Under the pieces are notes generated by a model. It was given only the letters and a program-made list of their open reading frames with translations, did not search any database and was not told where the DNA came from. DNA of 64,000 nt, taken from positions 1 through 64,000 of the forward strand of contig NZ_QENU01000002.1 of NCBI RefSeq assembly GCF_003096995.1. The letters are read 5' to 3'. The translations under genes and the position numbers were made by a program. Below are positions 9,083 to 20,273 of the stretch, one piece after another; position 1 is the first letter of the stretch; each line of letters opens with the position of its first letter. The DNA is from Alitibacter langaaensis DSM 22999 (GTDB lineage Bacteria; Pseudomonadota; Gammaproteobacteria; Enterobacterales; Pasteurellaceae).

Positions 9083-9130
9083 TGTTACCGCTATCACAAA
9101 ATTAAAATTTTCTGATTGATAACGCTATCA
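9083..9130 (+). promoter_or_regulatory. Two probable LacI-family operators
   Basis: TGTTACCGCTATCA (9083-9096) and TGATAACGCTATCA (9117-9130) share 11 of 14 bases. Each is a quasi-palindrome around a central CG, as expected for LacI/GntR operators. Their centres are 34 bp apart, about three helical turns, in the gap between the regulator and the PTS genes. Confidence 0.65.
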
Positions 9131-9173
9131 TTCGGGTTTACATTGAAAATACTTCAGAAAAATAGAGGTGTGT

Positions 9174-9614
9174 ATGTTAAAACAATTTTTACCTTTATCT
9201 CACATTCAGTTGCTCAATTCTGTCGATGACTGGCAACAGGCGGTGCGTTGTAGTGCTGCACCTTTGTTGGCGGAGGCGCTGATTGAACCTAGTTATGTAG
9301 AATCTATTTTCAAAACCCATCAAGAAATTGGTCCTTATTACGTGATAGCACCACAAATTGCGATGCCACATTCTCGTCCAGAAGAAGGTTCAAAAGCACA
9401 AGCATTGTCCTTAGTTGTGTTAAAACAAGGGGTGAATTTTGGATCAGATAATGATCCTGTTCAGCTGGTGTTAATGTTAGCTGCAAAAGACAGTGAGTCG
9501 CATTTAGAAATGTTGTCAGCGGTGGCAGATCTGCTTTCAGATGAAAATGCTGTACAACAAATTATTCAATCAAACAATGTGGCGGAAATCGCTGAAATTG
9601 TTCATCGTTATTAA
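9174..9614 (+). CDS. PTS EIIA component, mannitol/ascorbate type
   Basis: This 146-residue EIIA domain of the PTS family 2 (UlaC-like) takes phosphate from HPr and passes it to EIIB. The phosphorylated histidine should be H66 in IAMPHSRPEEGS. The ATG at 9174 was chosen because AGAGG lies 5 bases before it; a GTG six bases earlier is less well placed. It is the first gene of an A-B-C operon and follows two operator-like sites. The sugar is probably not certain to be ascorbate, since the neighbouring catabolic genes of the ula regulon are absent. Confidence 0.88.
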   Translation: MLKQFLPLSHIQLLNSVDDWQQAVRCSAAPLLAEALIEPSYVESIFKTHQEIGPYYVIAPQIAMPHSRPEEGSKAQALSLVVLKQGVNFGSDNDPVQLVLMLAAKDSESHLEMLSAVADLLSDENAVQQIIQSNNVAEIAEIVHRY

Positions 9615-9633
9615 TTATACAGGAGAAATGATT

Positions 9634-9903
9634 ATGAAAATTATGGCAGTCTGTGGTCATGGCTTAGGTAGTAGCTTTATGATGGAAATGAACATTAAAA
9701 AAGCATTAAAAGCCTTGGGAAAAGAAGCAGAAGTTGGGCATCAGGATTTAGCGTCTGTCACAGCAAATGAAGCGGATTTATTTATTATGGGAGCAGATAT
9801 TGCGAGGAGTAGTGGTTTACCTGCGGAAAAAGTTTTAGTGGTGAAAAATATTGTCAGTGTCAAAGAGTTTGAAGAAAAACTTGCGGAATACTTTAATAAA
9901 TAG
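9634..9903 (+). CDS. PTS EIIB component, ascorbate type
   Basis: This 89-residue EIIB (UlaB-like) carries the phosphocysteine C7 in the N-terminal loop MAVCGHGLGSSF. It receives phosphate from EIIA and phosphorylates the sugar during transport by EIIC. AGGAG at 9621-9625 is correctly spaced for the ATG at 9634 and too close for the one at 9628. It lies 19 bases after EIIA and 9 bases before EIIC, so the three are translated from one message. Confidence 0.88.
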   Translation: MKIMAVCGHGLGSSFMMEMNIKKALKALGKEAEVGHQDLASVTANEADLFIMGADIARSSGLPAEKVLVVKNIVSVKEFEEKLAEYFNK

Positions 9904-9912
9904 GAGCGAGCT

Positions 9913-11271
9913 ATGGACTCTATTCTTTTCTTTATCTTAGATATTTTGAAAGTGCCTTCCGTATTGGTGGGATTGATTGCGTTAGTTGGCTTATTAGCGC
10001 AGAAAAAGCCGTTTCCTGATGTAGTAAAAGGCACAGTAAAAACCATTTTAGGTTTCTTAGTATTAGGTGGTGGTGCAACGTTATTATTAAGTTCATTAAC
10101 TCCACTTGGCAGTATGTTTGAACATGCTTTCAACGTACAAGGAATTATTCCAAATAATGAAGCTATCGTTTCTATGGCATTAGAAAAATACGGCACTGCG
10201 ACCGCACTTATTATGGCGTTTGGTATGGTTGCAAATATTATTGTGGCACGATTCACCCGCTTGAAATTTATTTTCTTAACTGGTCACCACACTTTCTATA
10301 TGGCTTGTATGATAGGGGTTATTTTAACTGTAGCAGGTTTTGAAGGCGTACAACTGGTATTTGTTGGTGCATTAACTATGGGCTTGATTATGGCATTCTT
10401 CCCTGCTTTAGTGCATGTTTATATGCGAAAAATTACGGGCAGTAATGATGTTGGCTTTGGTCACTTTGGTTCTATTGGCTATGCTTTGTCAGGCGCTATT
10501 GGTCAGCTTGTGGGAAAAGGCTCTAAATCTACCGAAGATATGGACTTGCCAAAAAATCTTAGTTTCTTACGTGACAGCTCCATCTCAATTTCTATTACGA
10601 TGATGGTGATCTACTTTGTGTTGGCAATCGCATCTGGTAATGAATATGTATCTACTCACTTTAGTAATGGACAACATTATTTGGTTTATGCCACTATTCA
10701 AGCGATTACCTTCGCTGCAGGTGTGTATGTGATCTTATCGGGTGTACGTTTAATCCTCGCTGAAATTGTCCCAGCGTTTACTGGTTTCTCAGAAAAATTG
10801 GTGCCTGATGCAAAACCAGCGCTTGACTGTCCAATCGTATTCCCTTATGCACCTAATGCCGTGTTAGTTGGCTTTTTATCAAGTTTCGTTGGTGGTATTG
10901 TGGGATTGGCATTGTTAGGACAACTTAACTGGGTATTGATTTTACCTGGCGTTGTACCACATTTTTTCTGTGGGGCAACCGCAGGCGTGTTCGGTAATGC
11001 GACAGGTGGTCGCCGTGGTGCAATTTTAGGTGCATTTGTGCATGGCTTATTAATCACTTTCTTGCCAGTGTTCTTATTGCCAGTATTGGGTTCATTAGGA
11101 TTCGCCAACACTACATTCTCTGACACTGACTTTGGTGGCGTGGGTATTGTGTTAGGCAATATGGCACAATTTATGTCAAAAGATATGATTATGGCAACGA
11201 TTGTCGGGATTTTCTTGGTATTAGTGATTTACAACTATACGGCGAAGAAACCTGCGAAAGTGGAAGAATAA
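9913..11271 (+). CDS. PTS EIIC permease, ascorbate/galactitol-type superfamily
   Basis: This 452-residue polytopic permease is of the UlaA (SgaT) type. It has about 11 hydrophobic segments, the LTGHHTFYMACMIG segment near residues 120-133, YVILSGVRLILAEIVPAF in the middle, and PNAVLVGF, PHFFCGATAGVFGN and GGRRGAILG toward the C-terminus. E. coli UlaA has 465 residues and the same segment order. A short charged tail (KKPAKVEE) ends the protein. An inverted USS pair follows the stop codon. Confidence 0.88.
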   Translation: MDSILFFILDILKVPSVLVGLIALVGLLAQKKPFPDVVKGTVKTILGFLVLGGGATLLLSSLTPLGSMFEHAFNVQGIIPNNEAIVSMALEKYGTATALIMAFGMVANIIVARFTRLKFIFLTGHHTFYMACMIGVILTVAGFEGVQLVFVGALTMGLIMAFFPALVHVYMRKITGSNDVGFGHFGSIGYALSGAIGQLVGKGSKSTEDMDLPKNLSFLRDSSISISITMMVIYFVLAIASGNEYVSTHFSNGQHYLVYATIQAITFAAGVYVILSGVRLILAEIVPAFTGFSEKLVPDAKPALDCPIVFPYAPNAVLVGFLSSFVGGIVGLALLGQLNWVLILPGVVPHFFCGATAGVFGNATGGRRGAILGAFVHGLLITFLPVFLLPVLGSLGFANTTFSDTDFGGVGIVLGNMAQFMSKDMIMATIVGIFLVLVIYNYTAKKPAKVEE

Positions 11272-11303
11272 TTGCGCTATAAGCGATAAATTTTGATGTA
11301 AAA

Positions 11304-11344
11304 AAAGTGCGGTCAAAATTCTTTATATTTTTTGACCGCACTTT
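11304..11344. terminator. Inverted USS pair after the PTS operon
   Basis: AAAGTGCGGTCAAAA (11304-11318) and TTTTGACCGCACTTT (11330-11344) are perfect 15-bp complements with an 11-base loop. They lie between convergent genes, so they can terminate both. Confidence 0.7.
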
Positions 11345-11365
11345 GTGTTTGAGATAGGGGATAGC

Positions 11366-11773
11366 TTATGAATTAAGCCATTTCTTCGCTAATTCATCAT
11401 TAATCTCTTCGTGTGACCACATACTCCCAAATTCAGGGGGAGGATATTTGCTGTGGTTGTAACCCACTAAACGGACGAAATCAAAAACGGCATGTGGGTA
11501 GCCATTAATTAATAAAAAGGCTTGATTGCCATCTTCGTTCCAACAAATTTGTAATTGGCGGGGTTCTTGCTTATTTTGGATATCCTCTGCGCTATACACA
11601 AATAAACTATCGACTACCGGGTTTTCTTGCTGACGTAAATCAAGAGCGTAGAAATAGCCTGTTTCGCCGTCATCTTCAAACATAACCACTAAATCATCAT
11701 TGGTTGTGGAATGAGCGCCTTGGCGTTTGGCTTGGCCCATTAAATGGCGATCTTCTAAAACTAAATGTAACAT
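11366..11773 (-). CDS. DUF2251-like protein of unknown function
   Basis: This 135-residue soluble acidic protein has no signal peptide. The segment VVMFEDDGETGYFYALD (about residues 29-45) is what I associate with the DUF2251 family, whose function is not known. It follows the NUDIX gene by 14 bases on the same strand, so the two are probably co-transcribed. Confidence 0.6.
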   Translation of the reverse strand: MLHLVLEDRHLMGQAKRQGAHSTTNDDLVVMFEDDGETGYFYALDLRQQENPVVDSLFVYSAEDIQNKQEPRQLQICWNEDGNQAFLLINGYPHAVFDFVRLVGYNHSKYPPPEFGSMWSHEEINDELAKKWLNS

Positions 11774-11787
11774 ATTATTTCCTTTTA

Positions 11788-12423
11788 CTAATCAAATTCG
11801 GTGATCCAATGTGAGCTTTGATGCGCTTTAAAGCAGAGTAGCACTTGTTCTTTGGTATTCTTTTCATTATGCATATCGGGGATCTCATCAATGCCAAAAT
11901 AGGCAGACTGTAAGGTTTCACTATTCGCTTGAAATTTACCACCGAGTAATTCACACATCACAAAGGTTTTGAGTACGCGGTGTGCGAAAGCGGGAACATT
12001 GCGTTTATGTTGATCGTGGATAGCGATCAAATATTGAGGTTTAACGTCTAATCCTGCTTCCTCTTTAACTTCTTTAATTGTGTTGCTATATAAGGTTTCT
12101 GTCACATCGACCCAGCCACCGGGTAAACTCCATTGCCCATTGTTTTCTTGAACAAGCAGAATTTTATTATCTTTAAAAATGGCGGCTCGACTGTCTATTT
12201 TAGGTGTTTGATAACCTTGTTCATTACAAAATAAGGATTTGACCTTGTCTTTTGGAATTTCAGTCTTATAACTCAACATTTCTGCCGCAATATCGCGTAG
12301 TTGCTGATAGCGTTCAATATCATATACATTGTCGCAATATGCTAATCCATTTTGTGCAATGGCTTGAATCTGAATTGCCCAACTCAGCCAAGGTTCATGA
12401 AGTAATCGCTCATCTGCCATCAC
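11788..12423 (-). CDS. NUDIX hydrolase with NUDIX_N-type domain
   Basis: This 211-residue protein has an N-terminal helical domain (about residues 1-65) of the kind found in YjhB/NudX-like ADP-ribose pyrophosphatases. A NUDIX domain follows with the box GGWVDVTE...KEVKEEAGL at about residues 101-124. The usual arginine of REUXEE is lysine here, a conservative change; the metal-binding glutamates are present. The substrate is likely a nucleoside diphosphate derivative but cannot be named. It is followed closely by the DUF2251-like gene. Confidence 0.82.
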   Translation of the reverse strand: MMADERLLHEPWLSWAIQIQAIAQNGLAYCDNVYDIERYQQLRDIAAEMLSYKTEIPKDKVKSLFCNEQGYQTPKIDSRAAIFKDNKILLVQENNGQWSLPGGWVDVTETLYSNTIKEVKEEAGLDVKPQYLIAIHDQHKRNVPAFAHRVLKTFVMCELLGGKFQANSETLQSAYFGIDEIPDMHNEKNTKEQVLLCFKAHQSSHWITEFD

Positions 12424-12451
12424 GTTATACCTGAAAATATTGATAGAAAAA

Positions 12452-12479
12452 ACCGCACTTTAATTGCTCAAAGTGCGGT
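12452..12479 (-). terminator. Inverted USS terminator of eno
   Basis: ACCGCACTTT (12452-12461) and AAAGTGCGGT (12470-12479) form a 10-bp stem. On the minus strand TTTTTCT follows. It is placed right after the eno stop codon. Confidence 0.7.
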
Positions 12480-12517
12480 GCGATTTTATTGCGTTTTAAT
12501 CAAACTCAAAGTGCTGA

Positions 12518-13939
<1,422 letters not shown>

Positions 13940-13945
13940 TTATTT

Positions 13946-15664
<1,719 letters not shown>

Positions 15665-15747
15665 TTAACTCAATCAAGTGCGGTCAGAATTGTAAGATTT
15701 TTTATGAGATTTCCGCTATAATTCCCCAAAATTTAAAGGAATACAAA

Positions 15748-16758
15748 ATGTTAGATCTTGCTTATTTACAAACTCCGCCGCAACAGACCGCACTTTTGAA
15801 GGCGTTGCCTGAAGATTTTATTGTGAAAGAACAATTGGGTTATGAAATGTCAGGAGATGGTGAGTTTGTTGCGGTAAAGGTGCGTAAAACGCAAGCAAAT
15901 ACCCTTTGGGTGGGCGAGCAGTTGGCGAAGTTTTGTGGTATTTCCGCGCGTAATATGAGCTATGCGGGCTTAAAAGATCGTAATGCGGTGACAGAACAAT
16001 GGTTCAGCTTGCAAATGCCTGGGCAGCCAACGCCCGATTTTAGCCAATGCCATATTGATGGCGTGGAGATTTTAGCGGTGACTCGCCATCATCGCAAAAT
16101 TCGCACTGGCAGCCTTGAAGGCAATCATTTTGAGATTTTATTGCGTCAAGTGAGCGAAGATGATGCTCTGAAAGTGCGGTTAGAAATCGTGAAGAATTTA
16201 GGCTTTCCGAATTATTTTACCGAACAACGTTTTGGGCGCGATGGCCATAATTTGACGGAGGCTATGCGTTGGGCAAAGGGCGAGATAAAAGTTAAAGATC
16301 GCAAAAAGCGCAGCTTTTATTTGTCTGCGGCGCGCAGTGAAGTGTTCAATTTAGTGGTGTCACAACGCTTGAAAATGGGGTTGGCGACACAGGTGATGCC
16401 CAATGATATTTTGCAGTTAGCTGGCACGCACAGTTGGTTTCAGGCTGATAAAAATGATGAACTTGCCGCATTGCAAGTGCGGTTAGAAAATCGTGATATT
16501 TTTTTAACCGCGCCTTTAATCGGCGAAAATGACCAGTTGGCGAGTGAATTAGAAAATCAAGTGGTGGCGGAACATAGCATATTGCGTTCGTTGATGAAAC
16601 AAGAACGCCTTAAAGCGGCTCGCCGCGCGTTATTAATGCAAGCAAAAGATTTTCAGTGGCAATTTGAAGAAAATGGATTGCGGCTAAAATTTTTCTTGCC
16701 CGCGGGCAGTTATGCAACAGCATTGGTGCGAGAATTGGTCAAAGTTGAGAATTTGTAA
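15748..16758 (+). CDS. truD: tRNA pseudouridine(13) synthase TruD
   Basis: TruD makes pseudouridine 13 in tRNA-Glu. The 336-residue protein has the TruD motif [15 protein letters not shown] with the catalytic aspartate at D77, and [14 protein letters not shown] further on. The ATG at 15748 was chosen because AAAGGA lies before it and it gives [12 protein letters not shown]; the longer upstream frame is not supported. A TATAAT at 15717-15722 may be its -10 element. It heads the run truD-surE-yqaA-lipoproteins-lppB. Confidence 0.95.
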   Translation: MLDLAYLQTPPQQTALLKALPEDFIVKEQLGYEMSGDGEFVAVKVRKTQANTLWVGEQLAKFCGISARNMSYAGLKDRNAVTEQWFSLQMPGQPTPDFSQCHIDGVEILAVTRHHRKIRTGSLEGNHFEILLRQVSEDDALKVRLEIVKNLGFPNYFTEQRFGRDGHNLTEAMRWAKGEIKVKDRKKRSFYLSAARSEVFNLVVSQRLKMGLATQVMPNDILQLAGTHSWFQADKNDELAALQVRLENRDIFLTAPLIGENDQLASELENQVVAEHSILRSLMKQERLKAARRALLMQAKDFQWQFEENGLRLKFFLPAGSYATALVRELVKVENL

Positions 16759-16835
16759 TATTGACGTTAAAGCCCGTCTTTGCGCGGAAAATACAATTTA
16801 TATTGTTCATAAATTTAAGAAAATGGAAGGGAAAA

Positions 16836-17576
16836 ATGAATATACTTTTATCTAATGATGATGGTTATCACGCCGAGGGAATTCAGACTTTAGCCGCACA
16901 TTTGCGTAAGTTTGCCAATGTGATTATTGTGGCGCCCGATCGCAACCGCAGTGCGGCTTCTAGCTCACTCACTTTAGTCGAACCATTGCGCCCACGCCGT
17001 TTGGATAATGGGGATTATTGCATTAATGGCACCCCTGCGGATTGTGTTCATCTTGCGTTAAACGGTTTTCTCACTGGAAAAATTGATTTGGTGGTGTCAG
17101 GCATTAATGCAGGGGCAAATTTAGGGGATGATACCCTTTATTCGGGGACCGTGGCCGCCGCCTTTGAAGGGCGCCATTTGGGGCTGCCTTCCATTGCCAT
17201 CTCTCTTGATGGGCGTCAACATTATGAAAGTGCGGCGAAAATTGCTTGCGATTTGATCCCCAAATTACATGGCGAAATGCTAGGCAGCCATGAAATTATT
17301 AATATCAATGTGCCAGATTTACCTTTGGATGAAATTCGTGGCATAAAAGTATGCCGTTTGGGCGCGCGCGAGTCTGCTGCAGAAGTGATTAAACAGCAAG
17401 ATCCCCGTGGCGAAAATATTTACTGGATCGGCCCAGCTGGCTTGCCAGAAGATAATGGTGTAGGCACGGATTTTTATGCGGTTAAACAGGGTTATGTCGC
17501 TATTACACCCATTACACCAGATTTAACCGCACATCATTCACTTCAGGCTTTACAAAACTGGCTAGAAGGTGAATAA
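16836..17576 (+). CDS. surE: 5'/3'-nucleotidase SurE
   Basis: This is a survival-type nucleotidase that removes phosphate from nucleoside monophosphates and short polyphosphate. It has 246 residues (E. coli 253). The metal-binding pair D8-D9 lies in [15 protein letters not shown], followed by [10 protein letters not shown] and [22 protein letters not shown]. The start at 16836 follows GGAAGGG and gives the family's usual N-terminus. The open frame upstream to 16761 is not conserved. Confidence 0.96.
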   Translation: MNILLSNDDGYHAEGIQTLAAHLRKFANVIIVAPDRNRSAASSSLTLVEPLRPRRLDNGDYCINGTPADCVHLALNGFLTGKIDLVVSGINAGANLGDDTLYSGTVAAAFEGRHLGLPSIAISLDGRQHYESAAKIACDLIPKLHGEMLGSHEIININVPDLPLDEIRGIKVCRLGARESAAEVIKQQDPRGENIYWIGPAGLPEDNGVGTDFYAVKQGYVAITPITPDLTAHHSLQALQNWLEGE

Positions 17577-17614
17577 TACAGCGCCTATTTTGAACAAGGA
17601 TAAAAAGGAATCGC

Positions 17615-18190
17615 GTGAAAATTTTTGGTGCAATGTATGATAAAACTATGGCGTGGTCGAAACATCGTTTCGCAACCTATTGGCTGAGTTTTCTCAGTTT
17701 TATTGAGGCGATTTTTTTCCCTATTCCGCCTGATATCATGCTGATTCCTATGGCGATGTCAAAGCCTAAAAGTGCGGTCAAATTTGCTTTAATTACGGCA
17801 ATTGCTTCCGTGCTCGGTGGCATGATCGGCTATTCTATCGGTTATTATGCCTTTGATTTAGTTCAAGAATATATTGTTAAATTCGGTTATCAAGCCCATT
17901 GGGATAAAGCGATTTCTTGGTTTGAACAATGGGGCGTACTTGTGGTTTTTGTCGCAGGTTTTTCACCAATTCCCTATAAAGTCTTTACCATTGCAGCAGG
18001 TGTGATGCAAATGGCATTTTTGCCCTTTGTAGCAACAGCGTTTATTTCGCGAGCAGCTCGGTTTTTATTGCTCGCAAGATTGGCTGCTTGGGGTGGTGAA
18101 AAATTTGCCGCCAAACTACGTCGTTCTATTGAAGTGATTGGATGGTCAGTCGTGCTTTTGGCTATCATTGCCTATTTGATTCTTCGTTAG
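17615..18190 (+). CDS. yqaA: YqaA/DedA-like inner-membrane protein
   Basis: This 191-residue membrane protein of the VTT (SNARE-associated/DedA) superfamily has the GFSPIPYKVFTIAAGVMQM segment and several hydrophobic helices, ending in a C-terminal membrane segment (WSVVLLAIIAYLILR). DedA-type proteins act in lipid carrier recycling and membrane homeostasis, but the role of YqaA is not settled. In gammaproteobacteria it often lies upstream of nlpD, as here. Its last 22 codons exist a second time 430 bases downstream. Confidence 0.85.
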   Translation: MKIFGAMYDKTMAWSKHRFATYWLSFLSFIEAIFFPIPPDIMLIPMAMSKPKSAVKFALITAIASVLGGMIGYSIGYYAFDLVQEYIVKFGYQAHWDKAISWFEQWGVLVVFVAGFSPIPYKVFTIAAGVMQMAFLPFVATAFISRAARFLLLARLAAWGGEKFAAKLRRSIEVIGWSVVLLAIIAYLILR

Positions 18191-18221
18191 AAAAATTTTC
18201 TGAAAATATTAAGGATACAAA

Positions 18222-18452
18222 ATGAAAAAATTAGTTTTTTTATTATCTATAACAGCAATGTTAGCCGCTTGTTCTTCATCTGAATCAGTTGCACCAAAAT
18301 CATCGTCTAATGAAGTTGTTCAATCAACAAACGGAGCCAAGGCGGAAACTACGGCAGAAACTAAAGCAATAGAAGAGCAAGATGAAGAAGGTGTGGATGA
18401 AAATACTGCAGCGCCTGAAGTAGAACAAAATATGTCTGATGATATGGACTAA
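18222..18452 (+). CDS. Small lipoprotein, copy 1
   Basis: This is a 76-residue secreted lipoprotein. Its type II signal peptide has lipobox LAAC and C17 as the lipidated residue. The mature part is short, acidic, low-complexity and probably unfolded, ending EVEQNMSDDMD. Its first 20 codons and leader are nearly identical to those of the next small lipoprotein, so the two are products of a tandem duplication. The function is unknown; the position beside lppB suggests an envelope role. Confidence 0.7.
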   Translation: MKKLVFLLSITAMLAACSSSESVAPKSSSNEVVQSTNGAKAETTAETKAIEEQDEEGVDENTAAPEVEQNMSDDMD

Positions 18453-18556
18453 GGTTATTGCTTAATAACTAGCCCCAAAGTGCGGTCAAATTTGCTTATA
18501 AAATTAGCTGGCAGGGATGACAAGAATTTGTAGCTAAACTATATTGTGCAAGTTGT

Positions 18557-18622
18557 TCTATTGAAGTGATTGGATGGTCAGTCGTGCTTTTGGCTGTCAT
18601 TGCTTACTTGATTCTTCGTTAA
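18557..18622 (+). pseudogene. Fragment duplicating the 3' end of yqaA
   Basis: Twenty-one codons reading SIEVIGWSVVLLAVIAYLILR and a stop repeat the C-terminus of YqaA with a single residue difference (V for I). There is no start or upstream coding part. The bases before it (18500-18555) still loosely resemble the yqaA sequence, so it is a leftover of a tandem duplication. Confidence 0.85.
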
Positions 18623-18651
18623 AAATTTTGGGAAATTTTAAGGAATATAAA

Positions 18652-18837
18652 ATGAAAAAATTGGCTTTTTTGTTGTCTATAACAGCAATGTTAGCTGCTT
18701 GTTCTTCACCAGAGCCTGTTGACCCTGATGCATTGCCAAATGGAATTATGCAACCCGTCGCTGGAACTGGCGCTGTGGAAGGGGGAACTTTTATGCCTGA
18801 AGTAGAACAAAGCAGTATGCCTGCAAATATGAAATAA
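18652..18837 (+). CDS. Small lipoprotein, copy 2
   Basis: This is a 61-residue lipoprotein with the same signal peptide as copy 1 (lipobox LAAC, C17). The mature part is PEPVDPDALPNG... ending EVEQSSMPANMK. That ending resembles the N-terminal part of the following LppB (EPQVQPSAMPAGM). It may be a truncated LppB-like N-terminus fused to a duplicated leader. The ATG at 18652 has AAGGAA before it. The function is unknown. Confidence 0.65.
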   Translation: MKKLAFLLSITAMLAACSSPEPVDPDALPNGIMQPVAGTGAVEGGTFMPEVEQSSMPANMK

Positions 18838-18856
18838 GTGATTTAGTGAGAATACA

Positions 18857-20107
18857 ATGAAAAAGACATTTTTATTATTGCCTATTGCCGCCGCTGTATT
18901 AGCAGGCTGTACCTCTTCAACGCCAGCGCCTGTGGATAGTGTTGATGGCACGTTATCTTCGCAACCTATTCAACCGATTGAAACTCCAACTACAACGGGT
19001 TCATGGGAGCCGCAGGTGCAACCAAGCGCCATGCCAGCGGGAATGAATGCACCGGTCGTGAACCAACCTGTTGCTAATCAAGTGGGGACAATGGCTAATA
19101 CCACGGCTGTTAATCAACAATCTCAATCCAATCAGCAGCAAACTCAACCTGCCCCAGCTGCACCAACTACAACCACGAAAACGGTTTGTAAAACCGTACA
19201 AAAAACGAAAGCGGCTAGCACTAATCAAAGCCAAAGCGTAGAGATCCCGCGTAATACACAAACGAATGCGCCTGATTATGCCAAAATTGATAAAGGTTTT
19301 TACAAAGCTAACGAATATACGGTGAAAAAAGGTGACACAATGTTCTTAATCGCTTATATCGCAGGAATTGATGTTAAAGAGTTAGCGTCATTGAACGGCA
19401 TGAGCGAACCTTACACGTTGAAAGTGGGACAAACGTTAAAAGTATCTAATGGTTCAGCTGCGGTAACCACAGAACAACAATGTACTGAAGTGACGGTTCC
19501 TGTACAGCCACAAGTCACCTATACTCAAGCGGCAAATGGCACACAATATGGTTCTGATGGCACGGTTACAGGCCCTGTAAAAGCTGGTGTGGGATCATCA
19601 TCAACTGTTGCTGCCCCTGTTGCGGGTGGTGTTGTGGCTGGCGTAGGGACAGCGGCGACAGCAGCCACAGTAGCTACAACGGCGAGTACACCAAGTTATT
19701 CGAGCTCGACAAGCCAAACTGTGGCACCTGCGTCTAACTTAAAATGGCAATGGCCAACGACAGGTAAAGTCGTGCAAGGCTTCTCCAGTGTTGATGGTGG
19801 TAACAAAGGTATCGACATTAGTGGCTCAAAAGGGCAGCCAATTTATGCAGCAGCACCTGGTCGAGTTGTTTATGCCGGCAATGCATTGCGTGGTTATGGC
19901 AACTTAATCATCATCAAACATGACAATAATTTCTTAAGTGCTTATGCGCATAACGACAGCATTTCGGTGAGCGATCAACAAGAAGTGCGAGCGGGTCAGC
20001 AAATTGGGAAAATGGGTAGCACCGGTACAACAAGTACAAAACTTCACTTTGAAATTCGCTATCAAGGAAAATCAGTGGATCCAACACGCTATCTTCCACG
20101 TCGTTAA
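18857..20107 (+). CDS. nlpD: NlpD/LppB outer-membrane lipoprotein, amidase activator
   Basis: This is a 416-residue lipoprotein with lipobox LAGC and C18. A long Gln/Pro/Thr-rich linker is followed by a LysM domain (YTVKKGDTMFLIAYIAG, about residues 154-200). A second low-complexity linker leads to a C-terminal LytM/M23 domain (GKVVQGFSS to KLHFEIRYQGKSVDP). The first zinc histidine of active M23 enzymes is replaced by asparagine (NKGIDISG). As in E. coli NlpD, it should therefore be a catalytically dead activator of a cell-division amidase such as AmiC. In H. influenzae this protein is known as LppB. It is the last gene of the truD-surE-yqaA run and has its own terminator. Confidence 0.93.
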   Translation: MKKTFLLLPIAAAVLAGCTSSTPAPVDSVDGTLSSQPIQPIETPTTTGSWEPQVQPSAMPAGMNAPVVNQPVANQVGTMANTTAVNQQSQSNQQQTQPAPAAPTTTTKTVCKTVQKTKAASTNQSQSVEIPRNTQTNAPDYAKIDKGFYKANEYTVKKGDTMFLIAYIAGIDVKELASLNGMSEPYTLKVGQTLKVSNGSAAVTTEQQCTEVTVPVQPQVTYTQAANGTQYGSDGTVTGPVKAGVGSSSTVAAPVAGGVVAGVGTAATAATVATTASTPSYSSSTSQTVAPASNLKWQWPTTGKVVQGFSSVDGGNKGIDISGSKGQPIYAAAPGRVVYAGNALRGYGNLIIIKHDNNFLSAYAHNDSISVSDQQEVRAGQQIGKMGSTGTTSTKLHFEIRYQGKSVDPTRYLPRR

Positions 20108-20130
20108 TCGCAAATCAACATAAATAAAAG

Positions 20131-20166
20131 AATGGGTAATCACAGAAGTGGTTGCCCATTATTTTT
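20131..20166 (+). terminator. Terminator after lppB
   Basis: AATGGGTAATCAC (20131-20143) pairs with GTGGTTGCCCATT (20148-20160) with two wobble pairs, followed by ATTTTTG. Confidence 0.8.
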
Positions 20167-20273
20167 GTCGATGATTTAGCCTAAGGCTAAAAATTTTGCG
20201 AAAATTGACCGCACTTTTTGCTGAAGATGCTTTTTATATCGCTCGCTATCTGAACGTTTATTTTAGCGATAAG

